A stretch of DNA of 64,000 nucleotides from WTFV01 sp965200895 (lineage in GTDB: Bacteria > Acidobacteriota > Vicinamibacteria > Vicinamibacterales > UBA8438). This document shows, piece after piece, positions 29,541 through 38,555 of the stretch. Position numbers and translations under genes: made by a program. Location of the stretch: assembly GCA_965200895.1 (NCBI GenBank), contig CBDAVM010000001.1:1612001-1676000 (forward strand). Direction: 5' to 3'. Position 1 is the first letter of the stretch, and each line of letters begins with the position of its first letter. The notes under the pieces were generated by a model, which searched no databases, was not told the DNA's origin, and worked only from the letters and a program-made list of their open reading frames with translations.

Positions 29541-30391
29541 CGTCCTTCCCCGCGCGCCGTCCGTGCGCTGCGACCGCGCGCCCTCGGTCCCGCGACAACG
29601 GCGGTTCCGACAGAGTCGTCGAACATGCCGCGGCGTGGCCGCCGCCCGTCCACGATGGTGACCTCGCCGGCGCCCCCGTCGAGTGCGGCCCGGCAGGCGA
29701 GCAGCTTGGCCACCATGCCGGCGTTGGCTTGACCGCCGCCGATCAGGGCGTCGATCCCTCGGTCGACGACGGTCGGAATCGTCCGGCCGTCCGCGTCCAG
29801 CACGCCGGCCGTACCGCCGGCGATGAGCAGGCGTCGGGCGCTGAGCCGCGCCGCCAGAAACCCGGCCAGTGTATCGGCATTGATGTTGAAGATCTGTCCC
29901 CCGGCGCCGGAGCCGAGGCTGGCGACGACCGGTACGTGGCCCGCCGCCAGCAGGTCGAGCAACAACGCGGGCGGGTCCTTGCCGACCGGTCTGCCCACGA
30001 ATCCGAGATCGACCGCCGTCCCGTTCGCCGCGCGGTACCGTCGTTCCCGCCGAACCCGGGCCAGTCCGCTGTCGGCGCCGGTCAGTCCGACGGCGCTGGC
30101 TCCAGCCGCACCGAGCGCGGCCACCAGTCGCGTGTTGACCCGTCCGGCCAGCACCCCCGCCACCACATCCAGGGTCGGACCGTCGGTTATGCGCAGTCCG
30201 TCGACCGCCCGCTTCGGGATCCCGAGACGCGCCATCTCGGCATCGACCTCGCGCCCGCCACCGTGCACCACCACCAGCGGCTCGCGATGCGCTACGTCGG
30301 CCAGTGCACCGGCGAGCCGCCGCAGCCGCACCGGCTCCTCCAGCAGCTCTCCGCCGAGCTTGATGACGGTCGGCCGCTCTCGCCGCGCCAT
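29537..30391 (-). CDS. argB: Acetylglutamate kinase
   Basis: An amino-acid kinase fold: VIKLGGELLEEP at the N-terminus, VVVHGGGREVDAEM, the LTGADSGLARV-like loop and GGTAGVLDADGRTIPTV near the ATP site. It phosphorylates N-acetylglutamate. Its ATG shares a base with the argC stop (TGATG) and its stop overlaps the argD start. The N-terminal extension that marks arginine-feedback-sensitive hexamers is absent, and the open frame upstream is only a shadow of argC. Confidence 0.93.
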   Translation of the reverse strand: MARRERPTVIKLGGELLEEPVRLRRLAGALADVAHREPLVVVHGGGREVDAEMARLGIPKRAVDGLRITDGPTLDVVAGVLAGRVNTRLVAALGAAGASAVGLTGADSGLARVRRERRYRAANGTAVDLGFVGRPVGKDPPALLLDLLAAGHVPVVASLGSGAGGQIFNINADTLAGFLAARLSARRLLIAGGTAGVLDADGRTIPTVVDRGIDALIGGGQANAGMVAKLLACRAALDGGAGEVTIVDGRRPRRGMFDDSVGTAVVAGPRARGRSARTARGEGR

Positions 30392-31380
30392 CAGCGAAGT
30401 CCTTCGCGTTCGTCCAGCCCGCAGGCCACGTTGAAGCTCTGCAGCGCCTGCCCCGCCGCGCCTTTCACCAGGTTGTCCAGGCAGCACACCAGCACCAGCC
30501 GCCCGCCGTCCACCCGCCAGCCGATATCGCAGAAGTTCGTATGGGCCACGTGCTTGATCTCGGGCGGCCGATCGCCGGTCAAGCGGACGAACGGAGACCC
30601 GTCGTAGGCGCGCTCGTACGCCTTGCCCACCGCTTCCGCCGTTGCGCCCGGCCGCAGCCGGGTGTAGATGGTCTCGAGGATGCCGCGATCGAGCGGAACC
30701 AGATGCGGGACGAAGGTCACCGATCGGCCCAGCTCCTGCTCGATCTCGGCGCCGTGTCGGTGTGCGAAGATGCCGTAGGCGGCTACGCTCCCGTGCACCT
30801 CGGAAAAGTGCGTCCGCGGACTCGGCTTCTTGCCGGCTCCCGAGACGCCGGACTTGGCGTCGATGCAGATGTCCGCGGCGGCGGGAATCAGGTCGGCATC
30901 GACGAGCGGCTTCAACGACAGCAGTGCGCCGGTCGGATAGCAGCCCGGACAGGCTACCAACCGCGCATCGGGCAGCGCGTCGCGGTTCCATTCCGTCAGC
31001 CCGTAGGCGGCGGACGAGTCGAGCGCGGGCGTCGCCGGGTACCAGTGCTTCCGCTTGCCGGCATCGCGCAGGCGGAAGGCGCCGGAGAGGTCGAAGACCC
31101 GCCGCCCGCGGTCGAGCAGGGCCGGCGCGAGCTCGGCGCTGACCGTATCCGGTAATCCGAGGAAGACGACGTCGGCCCGGTCGGCGAGTACGTCAATCGA
31201 GAACGGTTCGATGCTCCCGTTCCAGATTCCCGCCAGCGCGGGCAGGTCCCGGGCGCCGTCGCTGGCTCCCGAGCTCATCGCGACCGTGACTTCGACAGCC
31301 GCATGCCGCGCCGCGAGGCGCAGCAGCTCCTGGCCGCCGTAGCCGGTCGCGCCGGCGATACCGATACGGATGGTTGACAT
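30391..31380 (-). CDS. argC: N-acetyl-gamma-glutamyl-phosphate reductase
   Basis: ArgC reduces acetylglutamyl phosphate to the semialdehyde with NADPH. It has the Rossmann motif IGIAGATGYGGQELLRL at the start, the catalytic Cys in VACPGCYPTGALL, and SGVSGAGKKPS. ATG 31380 is the family start. It is the first gene of the leftward operon, and an ArgR-like half-site lies 28 bases upstream. Confidence 0.95.
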   Translation of the reverse strand: MSTIRIGIAGATGYGGQELLRLAARHAAVEVTVAMSSGASDGARDLPALAGIWNGSIEPFSIDVLADRADVVFLGLPDTVSAELAPALLDRGRRVFDLSGAFRLRDAGKRKHWYPATPALDSSAAYGLTEWNRDALPDARLVACPGCYPTGALLSLKPLVDADLIPAAADICIDAKSGVSGAGKKPSPRTHFSEVHGSVAAYGIFAHRHGAEIEQELGRSVTFVPHLVPLDRGILETIYTRLRPGATAEAVGKAYERAYDGSPFVRLTGDRPPEIKHVAHTNFCDIGWRVDGGRLVLVCCLDNLVKGAAGQALQSFNVACGLDEREGLR

Positions 31381-31407
31381 CTGTGCGTCCGGGCCCTGTC
31401 CGGATGG

Positions 31408-31420
31408 GTGAATATCTATG
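31408..31420 (+). promoter_or_regulatory. ArgR-box-like half-site 1
   Basis: GTGAATATCTATG resembles one arm of an arginine box (TGAATnnnnATTCA in enterobacteria). It sits just upstream of argC and matches the site at 31561 in 12 of 13 bases. ArgR itself is encoded next door, which supports an operator role; binding is inferred. Confidence 0.5.
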
Positions 31421-31560
31421 CGGCAGAAAGCGTAATTATACGAAGCGGGCCGTGGTTCCGTCAACGAGGCGTCGTCGCCAGGCACCTCACAGGTGCCTGG
31501 CCGTGGGAGCATCGATGCATTTGCGTAGAGGTTTCCGGTGGTGTATGGTAATGCGCGCTA

Positions 31561-31573
31561 GTGAATATTTATG
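31561..31573 (+). promoter_or_regulatory. ArgR-box-like half-site 2 over the argR start
   Basis: GTGAATATTTATG ends in the argR start codon itself, so a bound repressor would block ribosome access or elongation as well as promoter use. The stretch from 31381 to 31570 otherwise holds an AT-rich CGTAATTATACG segment near 31431 (likely promoter) and a short inverted repeat, CAGGCACCTC / AGGTGCCTGG, near 31480-31500. Confidence 0.5.
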
Positions 31574-32047
31574 AAGCGCTACCGGCAGTCGGCTATCCTC
31601 GATCTGGTGTCGCGCGAAGCCGTCTGCAGCCAGGACGCGCTCGGGCGGCAACTTCGCAAGCGCGGTTTTCATGCCACGCAGGCCACGATCTCGCGCGACA
31701 TCAAGGAGCTGGAGCTCGTCAAGCGCGCGAGTGACGGCGCGTACGAACGGCCTGGTGTGACGGAGGGCTCACGCGGACTGGCCGACGCGGCCCTGCGGCG
31801 AGCCATCGTGGAGTACCTGCGCCACGTCGATCTCGTACAGCAGTTGCTGGTGCTGCGGACCGATCCGGGGCAGGCGCAGCCGCTGGCGCTGGCGGTCGAC
31901 AGAGCCGAGCTGCCGGAGGTCGTCGGCACCGTGGCCGGCGACGACACCATCCTGGTGATTACCCGGCACGCGCGGGCCGGCCGCGAGGTGACGCGGCTGT
32001 TCGAAGGCTGGGCCATGGACGACCGCGCGTACCCGCGTCGGACGTAG
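31571..32047 (+). CDS. argR: Arginine repressor
   Basis: The N-terminal winged helix has the recognition motif ATQATISRDIKELELVK (residues about 35-51). The C-terminal hexamerisation and arginine-binding domain ends with VGTVAGDDTILVITR, whose Asp-Asp pair binds arginine in the family. Length 158. Its start codon lies in the putative box, so it likely represses itself and the divergent argC operon. Confidence 0.92.
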   Translation: MKRYRQSAILDLVSREAVCSQDALGRQLRKRGFHATQATISRDIKELELVKRASDGAYERPGVTEGSRGLADAALRRAIVEYLRHVDLVQQLLVLRTDPGQAQPLALAVDRAELPEVVGTVAGDDTILVITRHARAGREVTRLFEGWAMDDRAYPRRT

Positions 32048-32073
32048 CCCACACGGACTGAGGAGAGCAGCGC

Positions 32074-33306
32074 ATGGAACGGATCGTATTGGCGTACTCG
32101 GGCGGGCTGGACACCTCGGTGGCGGTCAAGTGGCTTGCCGACCGGTATGACGCGGAGATCGTGGCGGCCACCATCGACCTGGGCCAGGGCAGGGAGCTCG
32201 ACGACGTGCGCGAGCGCGCCCTGGCGGTTGGTGCGGTGCGCGCGCACGTGGTCGACGCCCGCGAGGAGTTCGCTCGGGAGTACATCCTGCCGGCGCTCCA
32301 GGCGGGGGCTGTCTACGAGGGGCGGTACCCGCTTGCCACCGCGCTGGGACGCCCGCTGATCGCCAAGAAGCTGGTCGAGATCGCGGACATGGAAGGCGCC
32401 GGGATGATCGCGCACGGGTGCACCGGCAAGGGGAACGACCAGGTGCGCATGGACGTCTCGGCGCGCGCCCTGAATCCGGATCTCAAGGTGGTCGCCCCGG
32501 CCCGCGTCTGGGGCATGACCCGCCCCGAGGAGATCGCCTATGCGCGCGAGCACGGCATTCCCGTTCCCGCCTCGGTCGACAGTCCCTACAGCACCGACTC
32601 CAACCTGTGGGGCAGGTCGATCGAGTGCGGCGTGCTCGAGGACCCGTGGCATGAGCCCCCCGAGGAGATCTACACGCTGACGAAGTCGCCGGCGGGCGCT
32701 CCCGACGTACCGGCCTACGTCGAGGTCGATTTCGAACGCGGTGTCCCGATCAGGGTCAACGGCGTGGCGATGCCCCTGACCGAGCTGATCAACTCGCTCG
32801 AGACAATCGCCGGCGCGCACGGCGTCGGGCGGATCGACATGGTCGAGAACCGCCTGGTCGGTATCAAGTCGCGGGAAATCTACGAGGCGCCCGCGGCGAC
32901 GGTGCTGCATGTTGCCCACCGTGAGATCGAGACGCTGGTCATCCCGCGCGATCTCGAACGGCTCAAGGCCGGTCTGTCCCGCACCTACGCCGATATCGTC
33001 TACGACGGCCTGTGGTTCTCACCGACGCGCGAAGCTGTCGATGCATTCGTCGCGAACGTGCAACAGCACGTCACCGGCACCGTGCGGGTCAAGTTGTCGA
33101 AGGGCGACTGCCGGGTCGTCGGTCGCAAGTCGCCGGCTTCGCTGTACGACACGGCCCTGGCCACCTATGACGAGGGCGACAGGTTCGACCACGAGGCGGC
33201 GGAAGGCTTCATCGAGATCTGGGGCCTGCCGGTCGCCAACGTGGCAAGCAAGCGGCGGATGGCCCGGGCGGGAGCGTCGGCGCCGGCAGGTTCTTCCGCG
33301 ACATGA
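32074..33306 (+). CDS. argG: Argininosuccinate synthase
   Basis: ArgG joins citrulline and aspartate with ATP. The PP-loop LAYSGGLDTSVAVKWL opens the protein; MIAHGCTGKGNDQVR, the YSTDSNLWGRSIECG citrulline loop and the KSREIYEAPAATVL end motif follow. A GAGGAGAG site precedes ATG 32074. Its stop overlaps the argH ATG by four bases. Length 410 is typical. Confidence 0.96.
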   Translation: MERIVLAYSGGLDTSVAVKWLADRYDAEIVAATIDLGQGRELDDVRERALAVGAVRAHVVDAREEFAREYILPALQAGAVYEGRYPLATALGRPLIAKKLVEIADMEGAGMIAHGCTGKGNDQVRMDVSARALNPDLKVVAPARVWGMTRPEEIAYAREHGIPVPASVDSPYSTDSNLWGRSIECGVLEDPWHEPPEEIYTLTKSPAGAPDVPAYVEVDFERGVPIRVNGVAMPLTELINSLETIAGAHGVGRIDMVENRLVGIKSREIYEAPAATVLHVAHREIETLVIPRDLERLKAGLSRTYADIVYDGLWFSPTREAVDAFVANVQQHVTGTVRVKLSKGDCRVVGRKSPASLYDTALATYDEGDRFDHEAAEGFIEIWGLPVANVASKRRMARAGASAPAGSSAT

Positions 33307-34700
33307 GCAGCGAGGCGCATCTCTGGTCCGGCCGGTTCGAGAGCGCCCCCGACGAGGAGGTCTTCCGTTTCCAGGCCTCGTTCGGATTCGATCGGCGCCT
33401 GTTCGACGACGACGTGGAGGGGAGCCTGGCGTGGGCCGCGGCGCTGGCCGAGGCCGGCGTGCTGTCCGCTGCCGACGCTGCGTCCATCCGTGCCGCGCTG
33501 ATCGAGATCCGCCAGCGCGGTCGGGACGATCCCGGGTTCGTGGCGGGCCCCGACGAGGATGTGCATGCGTTCGTCGAGCGGCAACTCGTCGACCGCCTGG
33601 GAGACGTTGGCCGCCGGCTGCATACCGGCCGCTCGCGCAACGAGCAGGTAGCGCTGGATCTCCGGCTCTACCTGCGTCGTCGGCTGCCCGTGATGCAGCG
33701 GGAAGTGGTCGCACTGGTCGCCGCGCTCGCCGACCGTGCGGCGGCGGCGGGACCGGCGATCATGCCGGCGTACACACATCTGCGGCGCGCCCAGCCGGTC
33801 CTGGTGGCTCACTTCCTGCTTGCCCACGCAGCGGCGTTCCAGCGCGACCACGTCCGGCTGGACACCGCGCGTCGGGAGGCCGATGCAATGCCGCTCGGAT
33901 CCGGGGCGGTGGCCGGCGCGAGCTACGCGGTCGACACGGCTGCGCTCGCCGGACGGCTCGGTTTCTCTCGTGTCGTGGCCAACAGCATCGACGCCGCGGC
34001 GGATCGGGACTTCGTGGCGTCCACCCTGTACGCCTGCGCACTGGCCATGGTGCACGTCAGCCGGCTGGCCGAGGATCTGATCGTCTTCACCGGAGAGGAG
34101 TTCGGCTACTTCGAGCTGCATGACCGCGTGGCGACCGGCAGCAGCCTGATGCCGCAGAAGAAGAACCCCGATCCGTTGGAGCTGGCGCGGGGCAAGAGCG
34201 GCCGCGTGCTCGGCCACTTGGCGGGCTGGCTCACGACGATGAAGGGGCTCCCGAGCGGCTACAACAAGGACCTGCAGGAGGACAAGGAGGCGGTCTTCGA
34301 CGCCGAGGATCAGGTGCTCGGATCGTTGCGGGCCGTGACCGCGGTGGTGGAGAGCATCAAGGTGCGGCCGGTGCGCTCGGAGGCCATGGCCGGCGGCATG
34401 CTGCTGGCGACCGATGTGGCCGACCACCTGGTCGACCGCGGCGTGCCGTTCCGGCGCGCCCACGAGATCGTGGGCGGGATCGTGCGCGACCTGCTGGCGC
34501 AGGGGCGCGACTTCGACTCGCTGAGGCCGGAGGAATGGCAGGGCTACGACACGCGCTTCGGGTCCGACGTCGGCGCCCGCGTGACCAGCCGCGCGTCCAT
34601 CGAAGCGCGGCGGACGCCGCAGTCGACCGGCCCGGACGCGGTCACGAAGGCTCTGGGCGCGGTACGCGCCTGGGCCGGCGAGCACCGCAAGGAAGAGTAG
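33303..34700 (+). CDS. argH: Argininosuccinate lyase
   Basis: The last arginine step, releasing fumarate. It starts with LWSGRFESAPDEEV, has DVHAFVERQLVDRLGDVGRRLHTGRSRNEQV, the THLRRAQPV block and the superfamily signature GSSLMPQKKNPDPLE carrying the catalytic Ser loop. Length 465. It is translationally coupled to argG and closes the argR-argG-argH group. Confidence 0.96.
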   Translation: MSSEAHLWSGRFESAPDEEVFRFQASFGFDRRLFDDDVEGSLAWAAALAEAGVLSAADAASIRAALIEIRQRGRDDPGFVAGPDEDVHAFVERQLVDRLGDVGRRLHTGRSRNEQVALDLRLYLRRRLPVMQREVVALVAALADRAAAAGPAIMPAYTHLRRAQPVLVAHFLLAHAAAFQRDHVRLDTARREADAMPLGSGAVAGASYAVDTAALAGRLGFSRVVANSIDAAADRDFVASTLYACALAMVHVSRLAEDLIVFTGEEFGYFELHDRVATGSSLMPQKKNPDPLELARGKSGRVLGHLAGWLTTMKGLPSGYNKDLQEDKEAVFDAEDQVLGSLRAVTAVVESIKVRPVRSEAMAGGMLLATDVADHLVDRGVPFRRAHEIVGGIVRDLLAQGRDFDSLRPEEWQGYDTRFGSDVGARVTSRASIEARRTPQSTGPDAVTKALGAVRAWAGEHRKEE

Positions 34701-34828
34701 CCGGGAGAGGCCGAGAGGCCGGGTGCGGTTGCTCGCGTTTGCCGGCTCTGCTAAACTCGGGCACCTGCGCGCCAGCTTTTTTTGTCCCGCCTTATATCCA
34801 GCGGTGTTCTGATTGTTCGGGGGAGCAG

Positions 34829-35242
34829 ATGGGGCAGCGGCAAGTCCGCGAGGGCGATACTGTGGATGACGGTTCGCACGAAGATCAGGTGATGGAGCAG
34901 GCACTGGTGGATGCGGGAGACGACGCCCGAGACGCCGAGCGTGAAGGGTCCGTCCGCCGCCCGTTGATTCGGGCCACGCTGAGACATCCGGACGGGACGC
35001 CGCCGCCGCCGCGCGAGCCGCCGGTCTTCACGATGCACCAGCAGACGGGTGCCTGGGAGGCTCCGCCAGCCAACCGGAAGCAGGGTCGTGGGCGCGGCGG
35101 CGAGGCTCGTCCATTCAACGACCGCCGGCACGGCGCTGGAGTCTCCGGCAACAGTCGGTCCTCCGGCAACCAGGCGCAGCCCGACGGGCGCGCCGGCTCC
35201 AAGTCACGGGCGTCCCGCCGCGGCCGCGGTCGGTCCCGGTGA
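34829..35242 (+). CDS. Hypothetical basic protein
   Basis: A 137-residue protein behind a GGGGGAG ribosome site (34819-34825). The N-terminal half is acidic (EGDTVDDGSHEDQVMEQALV); the middle has PVFTMHQQTGAWEAPP; the C-terminal 50 residues are rich in Arg, Gly and Ser (RKQGRGRGGEARP, SRASRRGRGRSR) and likely disordered, perhaps nucleic-acid binding. No family recognised. It ends 9 bases before fabI. Confidence 0.55.
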   Translation: MGQRQVREGDTVDDGSHEDQVMEQALVDAGDDARDAEREGSVRRPLIRATLRHPDGTPPPPREPPVFTMHQQTGAWEAPPANRKQGRGRGGEARPFNDRRHGAGVSGNSRSSGNQAQPDGRAGSKSRASRRGRGRSR

Positions 35243-35251
35243 TGGCGCCGC

Positions 35252-36028
35252 ATGGGTGAGCTGGCCGGCACGAACGGTCTGATCGTCGGCGTCGCCAACA
35301 AGCGCTCGCTGGCCTGGGCCATCGCGCGGGCCGCGGACGAGGCCGGCGCCAGGTTGACGGTCAGCTACGCCACCGAGCGTTTCGAATCGAACGCCCGCAA
35401 GCTGGCCGCCACGCTCGCCACGCCGCCGCAGCTCGTGGCGTGCGACGTGACGGACGATGCGGCGATCGCCGCGCTCTGCCGGCAGGTCGACGAGATGCAC
35501 GGCGGGCTCGACTTCCTGGTGCATGCGGTGGCGTTCGCCGCGCGCGGGGCGATCTCGGAGCCGTTCCTGCAGACCACCCGCGCAGACTTCGCCCAGTCGC
35601 TCGACATCAGCGCGTACTCGCTGGTCGCGCTGGCCCGCGCCGCGGCGCCGCTGATGGAACGCCGCGGCGGCGGCAGCATCGTGACCCTCACCTACCTGGG
35701 CAGCGAGCGCGTGTTCCCGCACTACAACGTCATGGGCGTCGCCAAGGCGGCGCTGGAGGCGAGCGTGCGGTACCTGGCGAGCGACCTGGGTCCGCGCAAT
35801 ATCCGCGTCAATGCGATCTCCGCCGGACCGATCAAGACGCTGGCCGCGTCCGGCATTCCGGAGTTCAGCCGCATCCTGCAGCACTACCGGGACAGCGCCC
35901 CGCTGGGTCGCACCGTCGACGCCGACGAGGTGGCCGCCGCCGCCCGCTTCCTGCTCGGACCGGGCGGACGCGGCGTCACCGGGGAGGTGCTGACGGTCGA
36001 CGGTGGCTATCACGCCACCGGCATGTAG
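35252..36028 (+). CDS. fabI: Enoyl-ACP reductase, NADH-type
   Basis: FabI reduces trans-2-enoyl-ACP in each round of fatty-acid elongation. It shows the FabI-specific LIVGVANKRSLAWAIARA nucleotide motif, the HAVAFAARGAI strand, and LTYLGSERVFPHYNVMGVAK with the Tyr-X6-Lys active site, followed by ALEASVRYLASDLGPRNIRVN and the SAGPIKTLAASGI flap. Length 258 is exact for the family. ATG 35252 begins 9 bases after the preceding stop. Confidence 0.94.
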   Translation: MGELAGTNGLIVGVANKRSLAWAIARAADEAGARLTVSYATERFESNARKLAATLATPPQLVACDVTDDAAIAALCRQVDEMHGGLDFLVHAVAFAARGAISEPFLQTTRADFAQSLDISAYSLVALARAAAPLMERRGGGSIVTLTYLGSERVFPHYNVMGVAKAALEASVRYLASDLGPRNIRVNAISAGPIKTLAASGIPEFSRILQHYRDSAPLGRTVDADEVAAAARFLLGPGGRGVTGEVLTVDGGYHATGM

Positions 36029-36044
36029 CGTCGCGGCGCGCCGG

Positions 36045-36476
36045 GTGCGACCGAGCCGTCCCGTGTCACCTCGTACCGCTCCGCCGAACCGCGAGCAGGC
36101 TGCCGGCCGGGGCGCCAACGCCAGCCCGGCCGCCTTGGCGGCATCCGCCCGCGGCCGGGGCGCCGGCCACGCCGCGAGCCGTACTGTCCTCGCCGGCTCC
36201 GCCGAACCGCGAGCAGGCCGCCGGCCGCGCGCTGGTGCCGACCGGGTCGCGCCGCGGGCCCGCAGGCTGCGTGGGGCGCTGCTCCGGCTCGCGTTCAACC
36301 GGCCCGCGGCATTCGTCGCCGGCCTCGCATGCGCGGCCGGGGCGGTCTGGCTCGCGGCGGTGGATGCGTCGTGGGAGAACTGGGTCTCGGACGGTCTCGG
36401 CCTCGTGGCTGGCGCGACCGGCGCGGCGCTCCTCCTGGCTGCGCTCGGCGGCCGGCGTCCGGACTGGGTCGAGTGA
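36045..36476 (+). CDS. Small membrane protein, start uncertain
   Basis: The C-terminal 60 residues are convincing: two hydrophobic helices (FVAGLACAAGAVWLAAVD and GLGLVAGATGAALLLAAL) separated by SWENWVSDG. The N-terminal part is Ala/Arg/Pro-rich and contains both copies of a 32-bp direct repeat, so it is likely non-native or non-coding. GTG 36045 is the first start outside fabI; no ATG, GTG or TTG lies nearer the first helix in this frame. Function unknown. Confidence 0.45.
   Translation: MRPSRPVSPRTAPPNREQAAGRGANASPAALAASARGRGAGHAASRTVLAGSAEPRAGRRPRAGADRVAPRARRLRGALLRLAFNRPAAFVAGLACAAGAVWLAAVDASWENWVSDGLGLVAGATGAALLLAALGGRRPDWVE
36078..36227. repeat. 32-bp direct repeat pair
   Basis: A 32-base sequence beginning GCTCCGCCGAACCGCGAGCA occurs at 36078-36109 and 36196-36227 with one mismatch, 118 bases apart. 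It lies between fabI and the two membrane helices of the next gene. Confidence 0.85.
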
Positions 36477-36504
36477 GGCCGCCGCGGTGCTACGATCGAA
36501 CCGC

Positions 36505-37632
36505 GTGCCCCACCGTGCTCCAGGTTCCACGGCCGACCGCGCTGCCCGTCATCTCGGCGGAGAACCGATCCGCTACTACCGCCCCCGCGGCGACGCCGGC
36601 GTGCGGGCGTTGATCGACGACGGGTTCCAGGCCTTCAACGCGGGGCGCCTGTCCGAGGCCTGTCGTCTCTTCAGCGGGCGCATGCTCGATCCGGCCCACG
36701 ACACCACCATCGGCCTGACCATGGCCGGTGCCCTGACGCCGGCGGGGCTCGGCGGCTGCGTCATCGAGCTGTTCGACCGCGGTCTGGTCGACTTCGTGAT
36801 CAGCACGGGAGCGAACCTCTACCACGATCTCCACTACGCGCTGAACTTCACCCTGCACCGCGGGTCGCCGTTCCTCGACGACGTGGAGCTCTACGAGGAC
36901 GGGGTCATCCGCATCTACGACGTGCTGTTCCCGGCTACCGTGCTGCTCGAGACCGACGCCTACATCCGCGACTTCCTCGCCCGCTCGGGCCTCGACGGGC
37001 CGACCTCGAGCGCCGAGCTGCACTATCGGCTCGGGTGCGATCTGCTCGACCGGCGCCCGGGGTGCGAGGATCGTTCGTTGGTCGCCGCGGCCGCGGCGAC
37101 CGGCGTGCCCATCTATACCTCGTCGCCCGGGGACAGCTCCATCGGCATGAACGTCGCCCACCACGCCCTGATCGGCAAGGGCAGGTTCGTCATCGATCCG
37201 AGCCGCGACGTCAACGAGGTGTGCGCCATCATCCTGGCGGCCGAGAAGAACGGCTGCGTGATCCTCGGCGGCGGGTCCCCGAAGAACTTCTACCTGCAGG
37301 GCCAGCCGACACTGTGGGAGGTCTACCGGATCCCGAAGGGCGGCAACGACTACTTCATCCAGATCACGACCGACCAGGTGGTCTGGGGCGGGCTGTCGGG
37401 AGCGACGCCGGCCGAGGCGGTGAGCTGGGGCAAGGTGAATCCCGGCGTGTTGCCGGACACCGTCGTCGTCTATGCCGACTCGACCATCGCGTTCCCACTG
37501 TTCTGCGAGTACGCGGTCGGCTCCGAGCGGGGCCGGCGCCCACGCAAGAAGCTGCTGCACCGGCGCGACGCGCTCGCCGAGGCGCTCGAGCGGCAGGCGA
37601 GGGCGGCCCGCTCGGGCGCGGCCGAGAGGTAG
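36505..37632 (+). CDS. Deoxyhypusine synthase-like protein
   Basis: It matches the deoxyhypusine synthase fold: RALIDDGFQAFNAGRLSEA, TTIGLTMAGALTPAGLGG, FVISTGANLYHDLHYAL (NAD site), PIYTSSPGDSSIGMNVA, CVILGGGSPKNF, and AEAVSWGKVNPG, which holds the active-site lysine of the eukaryotic enzyme. Deoxyhypusine synthase modifies eIF5A with spermidine in eukaryotes and archaea; bacteria lack eIF5A, and bacterial homologues have been linked to homospermidine or related polyamine synthesis. Length is 375 residues from GTG 36505 (GTG 36487 possible). The substrate is unproven. Confidence 0.87.
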   Translation: MPHRAPGSTADRAARHLGGEPIRYYRPRGDAGVRALIDDGFQAFNAGRLSEACRLFSGRMLDPAHDTTIGLTMAGALTPAGLGGCVIELFDRGLVDFVISTGANLYHDLHYALNFTLHRGSPFLDDVELYEDGVIRIYDVLFPATVLLETDAYIRDFLARSGLDGPTSSAELHYRLGCDLLDRRPGCEDRSLVAAAAATGVPIYTSSPGDSSIGMNVAHHALIGKGRFVIDPSRDVNEVCAIILAAEKNGCVILGGGSPKNFYLQGQPTLWEVYRIPKGGNDYFIQITTDQVVWGGLSGATPAEAVSWGKVNPGVLPDTVVVYADSTIAFPLFCEYAVGSERGRRPRKKLLHRRDALAEALERQARAARSGAAER

Positions 37633-37660
37633 GCAGTTCCCGCCGCGAGGGACGGCCTTC

Positions 37661-38374
37661 TCAGACGCCGGTGGTCACGTTGGTCGGCCTGAATGCGTAG
37701 AGAGCCGGATCGGCGACCCCGGCCGCATCGAACGCTTCCAGACGTTCGCGGCACTTGCTGCACCGGCCGCAGTGCCGGCCGTCCACCGGGTTCATGCACG
37801 ACAGCGTCCTGTCGAACGGCACGTCGAGATCCCGCCCGCGGGCGATCACGTCGGCCTTGGAGAGCTGCCGGAACGGCGTCACGACTTGCAGCGCGTGGTC
37901 CAGGCCGAGGGACAGCGCCCGTTCCATCGCCGCGAAGAACTCGGCGGTGGCGTCGGGAAACGGGTTGCCGGCGAGCGGTCCCAGGGCGATGCGGCCGATG
38001 CGGTTGACGGCGCACCAGGCGGCGACCTTGGCCAGCAGCAGCACGTTGCGTCCGACCAGGTACACTTCCTCATCGGCCGTGGCGTAGGCGGGCGGCGTGC
38101 CCGCCAGCGCCCAGTGGCCGGGCCGATAGGTGTCGGTCACGGGACAGTCGAGCGCCGCCAGCGGCGCGACCCGCCCGGCGAACGGCGGCGCCGCGATCAA
38201 CCGTTCCGCCAGCCGGCGCTCCTCGGCCTCCCACGCGAAGCCGCTGCGCACGTAGACCGGCTGCACGAAGGCCGCATCGCCCGCCGCCTGCATCGCTCCC
38301 TGCAGCTCGTTCGCCAGCAGCACCGCACTGTCGAGGCCGCCGGAGCAGAGCACGGCGGTGCGAGAGTCGTTCAT
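37661..38374 (-). CDS. queC: 7-cyano-7-deazaguanine synthase QueC
   Basis: QueC turns 7-carboxy-7-deazaguanine into preQ0 with ammonia and ATP, for tRNA queuosine or related bases. The PP-loop VLCSGGLDSAVLL (about residues 8-20) and a C-terminal four-cysteine zinc site (SCMNPVDGRHCGRCSKCRER) are visible. ATG 38374 is the family start. It diverges from queD over 181 bases that include short CGACGTCC repeats near 38460-38490. Confidence 0.92.
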   Translation of the reverse strand: MNDSRTAVLCSGGLDSAVLLANELQGAMQAAGDAAFVQPVYVRSGFAWEAEERRLAERLIAAPPFAGRVAPLAALDCPVTDTYRPGHWALAGTPPAYATADEEVYLVGRNVLLLAKVAAWCAVNRIGRIALGPLAGNPFPDATAEFFAAMERALSLGLDHALQVVTPFRQLSKADVIARGRDLDVPFDRTLSCMNPVDGRHCGRCSKCRERLEAFDAAGVADPALYAFRPTNVTTGV

Positions 38375-38555
38375 GGATCGGAATCCTACCAGTCCGATCC
38401 CAGTCGCCGATGTGGACGCCGCGTGCGCCACGCTGCGACACCTTCTCGTCGCCCGCTATCCCGACGTCTCCCGACGTCCAGCACGTCCAGCACCCCGGCC
38501 GCTGGTGGTATGCTGAGGAACGACACTTCCGGGAATATCGCATCCCGAAGGCCAC

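Noticed and set aside
38375..38555. preQ1 riboswitch between queC and queD
   Set aside because: No preQ1 aptamer-like C-rich pocket and A-rich tail could be drawn; only short CGACGTCC repeats were seen.
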